Assembly: GCA_000729835.1 (NCBI GenBank)
Contig: JFHB01000215.1
Location: 1-51,818 of the forward strand
Reading direction: 5' to 3'
Length of the DNA stretch: 51,818 bases
Origin: Atkinsonella hypoxylon
Lineage: Eukaryota > Ascomycota > Sordariomycetes > Hypocreales > Clavicipitaceae
The notes beneath the pieces are model-generated. The model searched no databases. It saw only the letters and a program-made list of their open reading frames with translations, and was not told the origin of the DNA. How positions within the stretch are numbered: the first letter of the stretch is position 1; every line of letters starts with the position of its first letter. The position numbers were made by a program, and so were the translations under genes. Shown piece after piece: positions 1 through 11,640 of the stretch.

Positions 1-394
1 TTTTATTAAATAACTTATTTTAATTTATAATATTTAATATCTTTAGTTTAATATTAAAAAACTTTATTAAGTTTTAACTTAAAAAGTTATTAATAATATA
101 ATCTATAGTATTAAGTAATATAGTAAAGAAAAAAGATCCTTTAATATTATTTAAGTTAAATATATTTAGTATTACTTTTCTAATAGGTTATTTAAAGCTT
201 AATATTTAAGCTAATAATTTATTCTAGAGTTATTAGAATAGATTAATATATTTCTTTAAATTTTTACTATTATTATATCTTAAATTTATTAATTATTAAA
301 ATAAGTAAATAGTTAAGTTACTTATATTATAATTAAAACAATTTAATAAAAGAGTTTATACTTTAGCAGTAGTATTATAACTAATTATTATTAT
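1..394. other. AT-rich DNA, nothing recognised
   Basis: Almost pure A/T with short homopolymer runs and no long frame, RNA gene or terminal repeat that I can see. It is probably RIP-mutated repeat DNA past recognition or AT-rich spacer. Confidence 0.6.
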
Positions 395-2943
395 TAAATT
401 ACGCTAGAAAGCTAGAACCCCTGCTTAGTAACTTATCCACTGTGGAAAAACCCTGTAGTAGAGAGGAAAACCCTAGTGCTTCTATAGTAAATGCTGCTGT
501 AGGGCCTAAGTAGCTCTAGTAAGGTCTCTATTATAAACAGTAAGTACTCTACTGCGCTAGGCTAATAGCTATAGCAGCGTTGCTAGATATATATATATAC
601 GCCTATATATATATTTAAGTAGTAAAGAAAGAAGAGAAAGGGGGAGAAAAAGAGAGAGAAAAGTAAAGAGCCTTTAGCTTTACTGCACTAGTAGTGCTTT
701 AGCGCTACTCTATAGCTCTTACTATTGCTTTACTTACTATTAGCTACTATATAGTTATATATATTATTAACTAGTTAGGTTAAGTAGAAGTAAGAACGCT
801 TAAGCTAGTTATAACTTAGTGCTAATAAGCTTAATTTACTTATACCTCTAAAACTACTATATTAGGTAAAAGGTAAGCTAAAGCCCCTTAGTAAGTAAGT
901 TAAAGTGTATATACTATAGGCCCTTAAGGTTGTAGTTTAGTGCTATACTAGTTTTTACCTACTTATAGATTATAGGCTAAGTTTAACTTTACTTACTAAA
1001 GTAAGCTAGCTATAACTATAAGTAAAGAGAGTTTCTTTAGATTTATATTTTCTTTTTCTTTTTCTTCTTCTTTTAAGCTTTCTCTTCTATATATCTCTTC
1101 TAAAACCCCTTAAGCTAAACTCTTAGTTAGTCTTTATATAGTAGTGCTATATAGCTATAAGCTAATTACTTCTCTTTTTTATTAATTTTTTACTAATTTT
1201 TTTTTTATTATATAGAAATAGCTTTTTAACTCTACTTTTTTACTACTTCTATAGGTTCTTTACTTTATTTTTATTCTTTATTTATTTTAACCTAAGTTAA
1301 AGAAAAATTTTTATTAAATTTTTTTTTAAATTTTTTAAAAAAATACCTAAGAATTTTACTACTTTAGCTTTTAGTGTAAGCACTTTACTTCTTTATTAAT
1401 GCTTTTATTAACCTAGTTTTAGCTTAATGCTATTTATAATTAGCTTTACTAGCTATATATTTCCTATACCTATAACTTTACTATTTAGTGTTACTATTAG
1501 TAAAGTAAGTACTGCTTTTTCTCTATAATAGTTCTAGCATTAATCTAATTTTATAGGTACTAATAGTTTATATTTTAGCTATATATTTTAATATTATTAT
1601 TATACTTCTATAAGTTTCTTTAGTTCTAAAATAAGCTCTCTTTATTAATACTTTAGTAGCTAAAGTAGTTTTTAGTTTACTAGAATAAGATTTAAGTATT
1701 ACTTAACTTTTAGGCTAAGTTTACTAAAAGTAGTAAAAAAGCAGTAAGGTTTCTCTTTAGTTCTAAATATAGCTTATTACTAACTTTAGTAGGTTTTAGC
1801 TTATAAATATAAAGCTATTTAAAAGGTAGCTAAGTGTACTATTAGTAATCCTTTAGCCTCTTTAGCTTTATTCTATACCTTTATTACTATTACTTTAGCT
1901 TTATATTAGCACTATAATATAATAGAAGTAGAGAAAAGAATTACTAATACTCTTAAGAGTATTCTAAAGGAGCTATAGCGCTAAACTATTATTATAGTAA
2001 GCTTAGCCTAGGTTCTAAAGTATAAAGTAACTAACTAAGAAGAACTAGTAGCTAAATAAGCCCCTTTAGGTTCTACTTTAAGAGCAGTATAAAGATAGCT
2101 ATACTATAAAATAAATAAAACTATACCTCTACTGTATATTTATCCTAATTCTATACTATATTTATATATATTCTGCTTTATAGTATATCTTAGTCTATAT
2201 ATATACTATACTTAAGGCTATTCTTTAGGCTAGTCTATTAGTAAAGTAGTAGCTTAGTGCTTTTAGTTTAGTTCTTAAAGTGTAGTTTATTTCTTTTCTC
2301 TTTATCTCTTTAAAGCTATTCTACTAGGTAGAATTACAAAAGTTAGCCTATATTAAGGACCTATTTAACTAGTGTAGCTATTAGCTTTAGAGCGTTAAGG
2401 GCTATTCTAATATCCTTAAAGTTTCTTAGTAGAGGTAAAGTGCTACTGTTTAGTTTAAGGTAGTTATATAGTAGGTATATAATAATTAGGTAATAGATAT
2501 TCTTATTACTGCTCTTATAGTAGTATAGAGGCATTAGTATATTAAGTATATTATAATTATATAAGAAGAGGTTTAAGTCTATTCTTTTAGTGTATAATTA
2601 AGTAAGAATAGCTAACTTATACTTAGTTAAGTTCTAGTATAGCTTAAGGGCCTTCTTTATAGTTTTAAAGTTAAAGAGGTTTTCTACTAAAACTAGCTTA
2701 CAGCAGCTATATGCTGCTCTTATTTATTCTACTAGCTACCTTCTCTTCTATTCTATCTCTAGTTCTAGTTCAGCGGATAGGTCTTCTCCCTAGCCTAGAG
2801 CGTTGCCGCCTAGGGCTTAGAAGGCGTATCTCTGCCTATATAGCCTTAAGCGTTAGAGCTAGGCAGCTACTGGGGCGTACGCCTGGCGTATCCGGTCTGC
2901 TATGCCGTTCTGTTCGATTCTTTCCCTGAATTTGCGGTTTAAC
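395..2943. repeat. Relic of an unidentified repeated sequence
   Basis: Base composition changes at both ends: about 395-560 and 2711-2943 keep many C and G, while the middle is nearly all A/T. The LTR elements in this window show the same pattern, with spared outer edges and a mutated interior, so I infer that this is a separate duplicated segment with ends near 395 and 2943. I see no terminal inverted repeat, LTR or target duplication. It holds a minus-strand coding frame (1990-2943). At 575-615 there are short (TA)n runs, and 620-665 is purine-rich. Confidence 0.45.
1990..2943 (-). pseudogene. Unidentified protein relic, N-terminally truncated
   Basis: Read on the minus strand from 2943, one frame runs about 300 codons and is interrupted only by TAG/TAA, as expected when CAG, CAA or TGG codons are hit by RIP. 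The first 80 codons (2700-2943) are the best preserved. They give a charged, helix-like sequence beginning LNRKFRERIEQNGIADRI, followed by a Leu/Glu/Arg-rich stretch (SAELELEIE). The frame is already open at the 2943 edge, so the start is missing. A second minus-strand frame with the same kind of stops lies at 1672-1912 and may be the shifted continuation or a later exon. I do not recognise the family. A plus-strand open frame at 2711-2929 is its antisense shadow. Confidence 0.5.
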
Positions 2944-3133
2944 GTTTATTAATAACTATTATTAATACTCTTAAGTATACTTTATTTAATCTAAGAAATA
3001 AGTTTTAGTAACTACTAAGAAATTCTTTACTATAATTAAAACTTAGTTTAAAGTAAAACTAAAACTTTTTATAACTAATAATAGTAGTAAGTATAATAAT
3101 TAAACTATATCTAATTTTTTATCTAAATATAGT
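2944..3133. other. AT-rich spacer before element H
   Basis: A/T-rich stretch with no frame or repeat recognised. It ends in ATAGT (3129-3133), which would be the target duplication of element H. The matching copy would lie beyond the window. Confidence 0.5.
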
Positions 3134-3448
3134 TGTTGGTAGACTAAGGGTCTTATTTATACTCCTTCAAGTCGGCCCTACAACCAGTTCACTAGTGCAC
3201 TAGTATTTACATTAAAGAGGTTCAAATTCGGTTATCTAGGAGTTGTATCTAACAAGCAAAAGAGGCTACATTATATACCCCGTTAGATGCCTTATATACC
3301 TTAGGCATAGTGTTATGTTAAGGGGGAATTAAGGGGTATTAGCAACCCTAATGTAAGTGGAGACTAGTGTGTAGATGCAACTAATTAGCAGTTGTATCTA
3401 CCTATATAGGTGCTGGAATTGCACAATAGAGTTATAACAATTCTAACA
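3134..3448 (-). repeat. 3' LTR of element H (315 bp)
   Basis: Begins TGTTGGTAGAC and ends TTCTAACA in plus orientation. It aligns end to end with the F LTRs. The left, outward part keeps more C/G (around 3165-3190) than the right, inward end, where the sequence has decayed to TTCTAACA. Confidence 0.9.
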
Positions 3449-4056
3449 CTAGCAGTCTCTCTTTTTATTGTGCTAGTAAAGTAACTCTAATATTTATAGT
3501 AATAATAAAATAGATTAAAGGAATAAACAACAGTAAAACTAACATCCTTCTGCATTAATTTATAGGTCTCTTTACTTAGCCTTCTACCTATATATTAACC
3601 TTATTGTTATTAATAAAGGATTTAAGAGTCTTATTTAGCGTTACTTTTGTTATTAAATTAGCGATATTATCTTTGCTGTTAATCTAACGGATTTTGTTGA
3701 TTTTACGCCTTTTATATAATTAATATAGCACTATAATATTAATTATTAATCTCTTTTCCTTTATTATACTAAGCTTTATAAGGCATTTATATAATAAGAA
3801 TAAATCTATACAAACTACTAGTAGAATTAGTGGTATCTATAGCTGCTTTATTACTATATTTAACGTAGCGCTAATAGCATACAATACATCTACGCCTTAC
3901 ACTATACTATATAGTTCTAATGCAAGCGTACTCCTTATAACTCTCTTGCTTTTAATAGAGCTATACGTAATAATGTTGCCTTTTATTACAAATTTAGCGC
4001 TCTCTTTATAAGCTTCTTTATTGCCTAAGATAATTATGTATTCTATTTAGGAGCTT
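3449..4056 (-). pseudogene. Copia RNase H and C-terminal pol remnant (H)
   Basis: On the minus strand this is the last part of a Copia polyprotein. It corresponds to F 23990-24598, including the segment equivalent to F's KEKRLIINIIAL and NIANLITK motifs, then a short 3' untranslated region up to the LTR. It is cut at 4056 by the insertion of element B. In-frame TAG/TAA codons make it non-functional. Confidence 0.75.
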
Positions 4057-4299
4057 TGTTACGGGATAATCCTACAGACCTGCAGGTCACTAGTGCACGT
4101 AACCGCAATTATATATAAGTAGTTAGAAGCAACGCTTAAGTAGTTAGATTAAACAATCAACAATTATTTACTAGAACATTATTATTAGATGCTCCTTATA
4201 GAAGCTCTTATAACTTCTCTTATAAATTATTATATAACCTATTAAATCTAACAACTTATTGTTACTTCTAACAAACCTATATTAAATTCTACTATAATA
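4057..4299 (+). repeat. 5' LTR of element B (243 bp)
   Basis: Begins TGTTACGGGATAAT and ends CTATAATA. It matches the LTRs of A (7186-7428 and 16894-17136) and D (47644-47886) in length and sequence. The outer 60 bases are GC-containing and the inner half is almost all A/T. It contains CACTAGTGCAC, which also occurs in the unrelated F/H LTRs. Confidence 0.9.
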
Positions 4300-6338
4300 A
4301 GTAGTAGTAATTGCTTCTAATTGTTACTAACTCTTCTTAAGCTTAAAAAGCTAAAATTATAATATTTAAGATAGAGTAACTTTAGAAGGAACTTAGTAGA
4401 AAGAATTATATTCTTTTTACTAATAAAGAACTTAAAACTATATACTAATTCTATAAATTTTACTGCTAAAATCTAGATTTTTAGATTTAAAAAAGAGATC
4501 TTATACCTTAAGAAAAAAGAAGCTTACTACTTTATTTTACTTACTATAAATTTATTAATAAATAGCTTAAATTATATAACTAACTTAAGCTAGTAGAGCT
4601 ACCTTCTTACTAGAATACTATTAACGCTTCTATAGTACAGTAGATATAGAGGTAGGTTAATAGAATTATTAATAAGGCTAAATCTACTAAACTCCTTATA
4701 GATTTACTAATAGTAATACTAAAAGAAAAAGCTAAGGCTAGATTATTTAAATCTAATAGCTTAAAAGGCACTATCTATAAAGCTAGTGCTAGTTCTACCT
4801 AGAATATTAAAGGAAAGTAAGTATAAAGATCTAGATTTATACTACTTACTAAAGACCTAAATCTATTAAATATACCTTAAACTACTAAGAAGAACTTACT
4901 AATTAAAGAACTAACTAAAATCTTACTACTTTTATAGGCTTACTAAAGGTTTTATACTTTTAAGCTAAAGTATAAAGTAAAGAAAGTAATAGAACTACTT
5001 AAAAAAAAGAACTCTTTACTAAAATAGCTTATAGGTTTTTCTATAGAAATTAGTAGGTAAATTAATAGAATTAAAGAAGAATTAATTAATAAAATTAGTA
5101 AATTATAGAGAGAATTAAATAATAAAATTACTGCTTTTTAAGTAAAGTAATAATACTTAGCCTAGAAAATAAAGACTATACTTAAGCCTTAAAATAAATA
5201 TAATAGGTAATACTATACTTAATAAGGCTTCTAGCTTAAGGATTATAGGTAAAGAGCTTTTAATCCTTATTTACCTCTAAAAGATAACTAAAACTAGAAG
5301 TAAGGTTAAAAGTAACCTTTAAGTAAAGGAAACTATATAATATAGAGATACTTTAAACACTTTAGTACTTTTCTAAAAGAATAAAAGCTACTATAATTTC
5401 TAAAGAATCTATTAAAGCTATACTTTAATAGTAAGGCTAAGAAGAGCTAAGATACTAAAAAAGGCTAGAATTAAGCATTTAGTAACTTTAAATATTAGTA
5501 TATAAATTAATAAGCACTATACTATATTAGAAACAATAATCTCTAGCTAAATCTAGTAGATAAAAGGCTAAATCTATATTAGAAGCAGAATAACTAAAGC
5601 AATATATAGTTTTAAACCCCTAAGGAATAGATAAATTCTATATAGAAAATTACTAATATTAGTTACTTTAAACCCTTTAACAATAGAAATATTTATAAGC
5701 TAATTTTATATAAAGAAAAGCATACTATTTTCTATAATATAGAGCTATAGATCTAAGCTGTTAAAGACTACTATAGCTATAGTATAATTAATACCTAAGA
5801 AGCTATTTACATTAAGCTCTAAACTCTCTTTAAAGGGAATACATTAATATAGTATAGGTAGTATCTAGATTACTATAAAAAAACAGCTATTTTTAGCAGT
5901 TTAAACTCTATTTATACTGCTATCTATAAAGAATTTAGTATATAGATCTAGAATACAATAATATAGCTAGATTTAGCTAAGTTTATAGAGTAAAATATAA
6001 TTAAAGAAAAATTATTTAGGGAATTTACCTCTAGAGTATTTTAATATATCTATATAAATAGTAAAACTATTAATCTTTAGCTTCTTTTAAGACTTTATTA
6101 TAAGCTATACCTAGAATTATAATAGCTATACTTAATTCTAATAGTAAAAGACTTAAGGTTAATATATATTACTATAGTAGATAATAAGGTTAAGAATCTA
6201 TAAGAATGCCTTAAGGATCTAGAAAAACAATAAAAATTAGAAGACTATAAGGAAGGTACTAATGCCTACTACACTTAAAGTAAATTTAACAGTAAGAACT
6301 CTAAAAATAATAAAGTAGCTTAAGGTAACTAAGCTAAC
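4300..6338 (+). pseudogene. Gag of Gypsy element B, first segment
   Basis: Non-coding leader and gag. A coiled-coil-like stretch (Ile/Leu heptads with Lys/Glu) lies around 5047-5140 and has exact counterparts in A and D. A capsid-like region follows at about 5700-6338, by comparison with the better-read D copy (49280-49880). Many TAG/TAA codons interrupt it. It stops at the CTAAC target site of element C and resumes at 44321. Confidence 0.65.
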
Positions 6339-6666
6339 TGTCACGGCCATAAGGGAAAGATCAAATGGTCTTATTAGGCTCTATCAACGAAGACTCTAAG
6401 ATAGAGGGGAAAAGAGGAAAAAGGAGGCGAAGCCTCTATAGGTGCCTAAGGGCTATAAGATTAACGGACTCTAGTAGAGTTAACACCCTAAAGTAGGGCT
6501 ATGTCTAGCGTATTTAACGGTCTAACGTTGTTCTACAACAGTCTAAGGTTTTTCTAAAGAAGACCTAAGGTCCTACAGCTTAAGCTAGCACCTATAGAGT
6601 AGCTAACTTAGAACATCTTAATATTAAGGTAACTAATAACAATAACAAGGGATTGTAACTATTATA
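6339..6666 (-). repeat. 3' LTR of element C (328 bp)
   Basis: Plus-strand start TGTCACGGCC is intact. The inner end has decayed to GTAACTATTATA, where the other LTR keeps GTGACCGTCACA. CTAAC (6334-6338) lies directly outside. Confidence 0.92.
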
Positions 6667-6680
6667 CTACCTTCTTCTAA
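6667..6680 (-). other. Polypurine tract of element C
   Basis: Directly inside the 3' LTR the minus strand reads AGAAGAAGGTAG. This is the expected position and composition of the plus-strand primer used in reverse transcription. Confidence 0.5.
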
Positions 6681-7180
6681 ACCTAATATTGTTAGACAAT
6701 ATTAAAGGTTTTACCTATATTGTATAGGTCTTTTCCTCTTTATTGTAGTATTCTTTATAGCTATATTATTATTGTTGTGTTCTACTATAGCTTTATTGTT
6801 AGTAGCTGCAACTAACTATTTCTATAGTCTTACTAGTGGTCCTACAGCATCTAGATACTTCTTGTGAAATTTAACTAAGGCTGCTGCTGCATTAGCTAAA
6901 TTCCTTGCTAGATACTATTAATTATCTAGGTTGTAACCTTTCTAACTAACCTAATATTCTAAGGTCTTATTCTAACCTTTTAATCTAGAGACTAGTACTT
7001 AGTTAACTTTATACTCTATTTAGCCTTAGATTTCTTATAGTTCCTCTAGTGTAATTAGCTGCTAAGGCAATAGATTAATTAGTGCCTTCTATAGCCTATC
7101 TGCATAAAACAACAGAGACCCTTTAAACTAGCCTAAAACATCTAAGATAAAGCTGTAACCTCTCTTTTTAATTATTAACT

Positions 7181-7185
7181 ATAGA
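7181..7185. repeat. Target-site duplication ATAGA of element A (left)
   Basis: Identical to 17137-17141, directly outside the A LTRs. It fixes both ends of A to the base. Confidence 0.92.
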
Positions 7186-7428
7186 TGTTACGGTGGGATC
7201 CAACGTGGGTTTGTCGGAAGTGACAATAGGTTGCTGGATTCAATAGGCTATGTAATAATTCGTAAGAGGAGTCGTAAGAGCTTCTGTAAGGAGCATCTAG
7301 TAATAGTGTTCTAGTGAATAATAGTTAATTATTTAATTTAACTACTTAAGCGTTGCTTCTAACTACTTATATATAATTGCAGTTATATGCACTAGTAACC
7401 TATAGGTCTACAGAATTATTCTGTAATA
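7186..7428 (-). repeat. 3' LTR of element A (243 bp)
   Basis: Outer (left) end begins TGTTACGGTGGGATCC and keeps many CpG. The inner end has decayed to ATTATTCTGTAATA where the 5' LTR keeps ATTATCCCGTAACA. Confidence 0.92.
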
Positions 7429-8007
7429 AGTGCTGCCTCTACAAAAAGATTAGCTGTTTTAGCTATTCTAAAAAATTAATTGTTAGTTATTAGAAGGCGT
7501 ATTAAATTAAACTAAATAACTTATTAATTTAGCTGTTATAAAAGGTATAGAAAGGTAGTTATTGTTTTATTGTATAGGTACACATTATTGTTGTTATAGT
7601 ACAATCTGCAGTATAGGTTACTATATTTACGCATTTTTCTTTATGCACTTATAATGCCTAAATTACACTTATAATCTAGTAACTATTAAATCTATATATT
7701 AAATTAATAGATTTCCTTAAACCTAATAGAGCGTTAAAGCTTATTCTATAACCTATATATAAGTAAAGTTATATAAAATTATTTTAAACAATATTAAATC
7801 CTATAAATTAATCTTATATAATAAAGCTAATTTATTAAATCTATATAGTATATTCCTTATGTAAGATTATTCTATACAATATTAAAAGCATTAAAAATTA
7901 ATCTATATTAAAGCTAATTTTCTATTAAATCCCTTTAGTGTATTTCTCTATATATATACAGCTTATTTTAATCCTTAAGCATTAGTAATAGCAGTAAATT
8001 ATTAGTT
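7429..8007. other. 3' untranslated region of element A
   Basis: AT-rich stretch between the extra coding frame and the 3' LTR. I see no coding frame with the RIP-only stop pattern here, and no clear structured element. Confidence 0.4.
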
Positions 8008-9870
8008 AGTTATAGTAAGCTATTAGTTCTCTTTAAAAAGTAAAGCTAAAGGACGTTTCTAGTAGCTTTAAGGAGGGTTTTGCCTAAAAGGCGCTAGTTT
8101 TACGCTTAATAGGTATTTCTACTAGTTTACTTATAGCTAGCCTCTTAGTTAGCGTTTTTACCTTAATTAGTATTAGCTTTACTATAGAAGGTATTTTTTA
8201 TAGAATTAATAGAGAGAAATATATTAAAGATAGATTAATTAGTATAAACTAAGTACTTCTTCTATATTAAATAGTGCTAAATCTATTACTAAAGAGGCTT
8301 TATATAGCAATAGGCTAATTAGCTAAGCGTTCTAAGAAGTTTATATAAATATAGTTAATTTTATATTATAAGCGTCTATTTTCTGCTTATAGTATATTAA
8401 TATTACTAGTAACTTTTAGTAAGGTTTTATTTTTATTAATAACGTTATTAATACCTTTATTAAATTAACTTATACTATTTAGTTAGTTATATATACTGTA
8501 GATAGTAGTTTATAATTTATTAAACTACTTATTAAATAGACCTCCTTTAGTCTCTATTTTAACTTAGTTAATCTTTTTATTTAACTTATTAATTTTAGCA
8601 ATATAGAGGTTAAGTTGCTTCTATATAGTGTTACTACCTATAGAAGTGTCCTTAAGGTAGGCTTTAATTATTTCTTTAGCGTTAGATTTACACTTCTTCT
8701 AAAGAAGACTATTATACTAGCTCTAGGATTATACCTTAGCTAATAAAATAAAGAGTAAGTTTATATAGCTAATACTAGCTAAAGCACCTATAATAGTGCT
8801 GTTAATTCTGCTAAATTTATTAAAGAAGTAAATAGTAAGTAATGCTATCTATAATAGTAAACTAATAGATAAATCTATAGTAATAGTTTCTTTACCTCTT
8901 TTTACTATATTACTACTATAGTATATAGTAGCTACTACTTTTGCCTATATCTTGCCTCTTTTAGCCACTTTAGCGTTACCTATAGATACCTTAGCATCCT
9001 TACCTTTATATTGCTAGTTTTAGCGCTTTACTTTATAGTTATTATAAATTCTAAAGATATATATTACTATATTCTACTAGAGTAAGTAATATATATTGTT
9101 TTTAGAGACCTTAATGCTAGTTTTATCTATTGTACTGCCTTTAAGGGTAAATTTATAGGTATAAGTATAAATAGTATTTTCTATATTCTATACCTTTTCT
9201 TTAGCTCTATTAATATAGCAATACTAACTATAGTCTTCTATAATAGGCTCTATATTAGTAATGTTAATGTTATTTTCTATTTCTATAGAAATAGTGCTAA
9301 AGATAAACTTATTAACTTTTAGGGTGCTTTTAGTACTTCTAGGCCTACTAAAAGTGCTATATAAGCAGTAGAAATTAAGTAATATAAAATAAGTTTTAAT
9401 ATTATTTAGCTCTATAGCTACTATATTACCTTTATAGTTATATTCTTACTCCTTAAACTTAAAACCTTTACTTTTAGTGTTAAAACTATTATTATAATTA
9501 ATATATATATTAGAAGCAATATATTCTTTTTTAGGTTTAAATAGTAGTAGTATTATAGCTTAAGTATAGTTACTATTATTATTCTCTTCTTAGAATAAAC
9601 TATTTAGGTTTACTAGAATTAATAATTCTAAACTACTAAAAGAAAAGAATAATAGTAGTAGATTTTCTACAAAAGGAATAGAAAAGGCTAGAAGTAGCTC
9701 TATAGAGGCTAGCTAGTTCTATAGGCTATAGAAATTTACTCTATAAGTAGTCTATTGCCCTTAGTGTAGTATTTTAGTGTTTAACTATTAAAAGTAGCTA
9801 AATAACAGCCTAAGGGGATAGAAAGAGTAGCAGCTATAATAGTATTAATAAATTTATAAAGATTTTATAA
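8008..9870 (-). pseudogene. Extra coding frame of element A, function unknown
   Basis: Read from about 9870 down to 8008 on the minus strand, a single frame of about 600 codons is broken only by TAG/TAA and has no detected frameshift. It lies between the integrase region and the 3' LTR, in the same sense as gag-pol. Visible parts: an N-terminal half with no motif I recognise; a basic stretch around 8940-9060 (QYKGKDAKVSIGNAKVAKRG with one stop read as Gln); a coiled-coil-like heptad region around 8560-8660 (LNLYIAKINKLNKKIN); and a C-terminal part rich in Ser, Thr, Leu and Lys (8060-8300) that looks like a mutated Pro/Ser/Thr-rich linker. It is not protease, RT, RNase H, integrase or chromodomain. 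An envelope-like, captured host or accessory nucleic-acid-binding protein are all possible. I cannot choose between them. Confidence 0.6.
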
Positions 9871-10084
9871 TATATAAAGGTATAAAGAAAAGATTATATA
9901 GTAAAAAGTATAAAAATTCGCAAAAGTAAAGGTAAATTTATAGAAAAAGTAAGTTAAAACAATAGTATATAGATTTATAGGTATTTTCTTACTAACCTTC
10001 TATAATTCTATAATATAGGTTAATTTTAATAGTTTTAATAATAATAAATAAAGAAATAAGGAAAAAGATACTAAGGGATTTAAA

Positions 10085-11640
10085 CAATTTATTATATAAT
10101 AAAGGAAATTAAAACTTATAAAGAAAAGAGCTAGTAGTAGGCTTCTACTAGCTAATTTAGGGCTTTTTAGTAAGCTATATTACTTTTTTAATAATACTAA
10201 TACTCTTCTTTCTAATTTATAAAGTGCTTCTATAGATATTTATTTATAATTTTAGAAGTATTAACTTTAAGCTTATCTTTAGCAATTTATTAGTTATCTT
10301 TAGTAAAGAACCTTTTCTATTATATAAGGAATTCTAAATACAGCTTACTTAATCTACTATAGAAACATTAGATTTAATAGGCGTAAATTTGCTTAATTTC
10401 TTAATAGTTCTTTATACTAAACTCTTCTATTACAATTAGCAGTAGTAGTTACTCTTCTTAGTTAAAAGAGTTCTTACTCTATTTTAGCTTCTAAAGGTAA
10501 GCTACTAATACTACTAGGTATATATATAAATCTAGTAGGAAATCTAGGTAAAACAATAATAGGCTTACTTTTATAAGAACCTTATATAGCTTTACCTATT
10601 AAGAAAACTATTTCTTTTTTAGCTTTCTTAGAAGTATATATCCTTAGTGTAATTATAAGTAGACTATATTCTTTACTTTAATGTTAATAGGCTTATATTA
10701 AGCGTTATATTTAATCTTACTTAAGGCATTTACTATACTAATAGCTGTTTCTGCCTTTTGCTAGTATAGCTTCTAAAGTATAGCTATATTGCTTATATCT
10801 ATTCTATTGCTAAGAACGTTATCTAATTAGATTAAATTAATAACAGTAGCTAGTTAAAAACTATATATAAGTTTATTAAGGGAAATCTCTATACTAGCTA
10901 CTACTATATTATTAAGTTAGTGCTATAGTACTAAAAGTATTACAGTCTATAGTGTATTTAGATTTATAACTATATAGTATTAAATAGTAATAATAACTAT
11001 TTAATTCTTCTATTTAGCTGTTCTATCTATCTATAGGTAGTAAGCTATAGCTATAAGTAATTTACTTCTAATTTAGGTAAATATACTTCTTTAAATATTA
11101 GAAATAAACTTTAGATCTTAGTTACTTATAATCTACTTAAGAAGGCCTTAGTTTAATAAATATAGTATTTATAAAAGCAGTTTTACCTAAATTTCTACTA
11201 TATATATTGTATACTTAAGTATAAGGATTATTTACTTACTAAATAAGTAATTTACTAAATATAGTAAGTTATAGAAGCTATATTTATTTTTTTACTATAG
11301 AGTGTTTATTAAGCTAACTTTAGATATATTAGTAATAAAATTAAGTAAAATTATATAAAAAAGCGTTAAAACTAACTCTAATAACCTTAATTCCTTTAGT
11401 AGCTTACTATAGTTAATTACGTTTTCTTTATAGATACAGCAGTAAGTAATATAGATTTAAATCTACTTATATATCTACAGAAAGTAAACTACCTATAATT
11501 CTACTACTATTCTATAGGCACTAAAATAGTTTTAATTATTATAGACTGTTTTAAGGATAAATTCTACAACCTTTATAGGTATATATAGTTAGAATAAGCC
11601 TTTTCTATTATAATAGTATAAAAGCTTATTATTTTATAGA
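10085..11640 (-). pseudogene. Integrase region of element A
   Basis: On the minus strand downstream of RNase H, the frame gives a core beginning like DFITD near 11370, in a degraded form, then the end of the catalytic core near 11030 (PIDR, where the family has PQTDGQTER-like sequence). A C-terminal part read in one frame ends near 10085. I see no chromodomain, unlike in C and G. Family assignment rests on position after RNase H and on these partial motifs. Confidence 0.55.

Larger units (their letters stand above)
3134..4056 (-). mobile_element. Copia-type LTR retrotransposon H, 3' end only
   Basis: The minus-strand 3' LTR (3134-3448) is followed by 608 bp of the pol 3' end. At 4056 the Gypsy element B interrupts it after AGCTT. 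It is the same family as element F: the LTR has the same 315-bp length, and the interior is the reverse complement of F around 23990-24598. H is the outermost element in the visible nest. Its remaining part should lie right of the window, past the end of B. Confidence 0.85.
6667..7185 (-). pseudogene. C-terminal chromodomain of element C pol
   Basis: The minus strand encodes a chromodomain-like segment at about 6830-7025: an EYKVN start, a KGYN motif where the family has W-K-G-Y, then ARNLANAAAALVKFHKKY, the C-terminal helix of a chromodomain. Chromodomains at the end of pol define chromoviruses and are known to bind methylated histone H3 and steer integration to heterochromatin. The frame continues toward the LTR as a hydrophilic tail. 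Element A separates it from the integrase core at 17142-18597. RIP-type stops are present. Confidence 0.75.

Noticed and set aside
575..615. (TA)n tract as a telomeric, centromeric or origin signal
   Set aside because: Short and imperfect, in DNA where TpA is abundant everywhere; no supporting motif.
2711..2929. Open plus-strand frame of 72 codons in a GC-rich island
   Set aside because: It is antisense to the longer minus-strand frame at 1990-2943, which shows the RIP-only stop pattern; the plus frame ends in ordinary stops and has no recognisable content.
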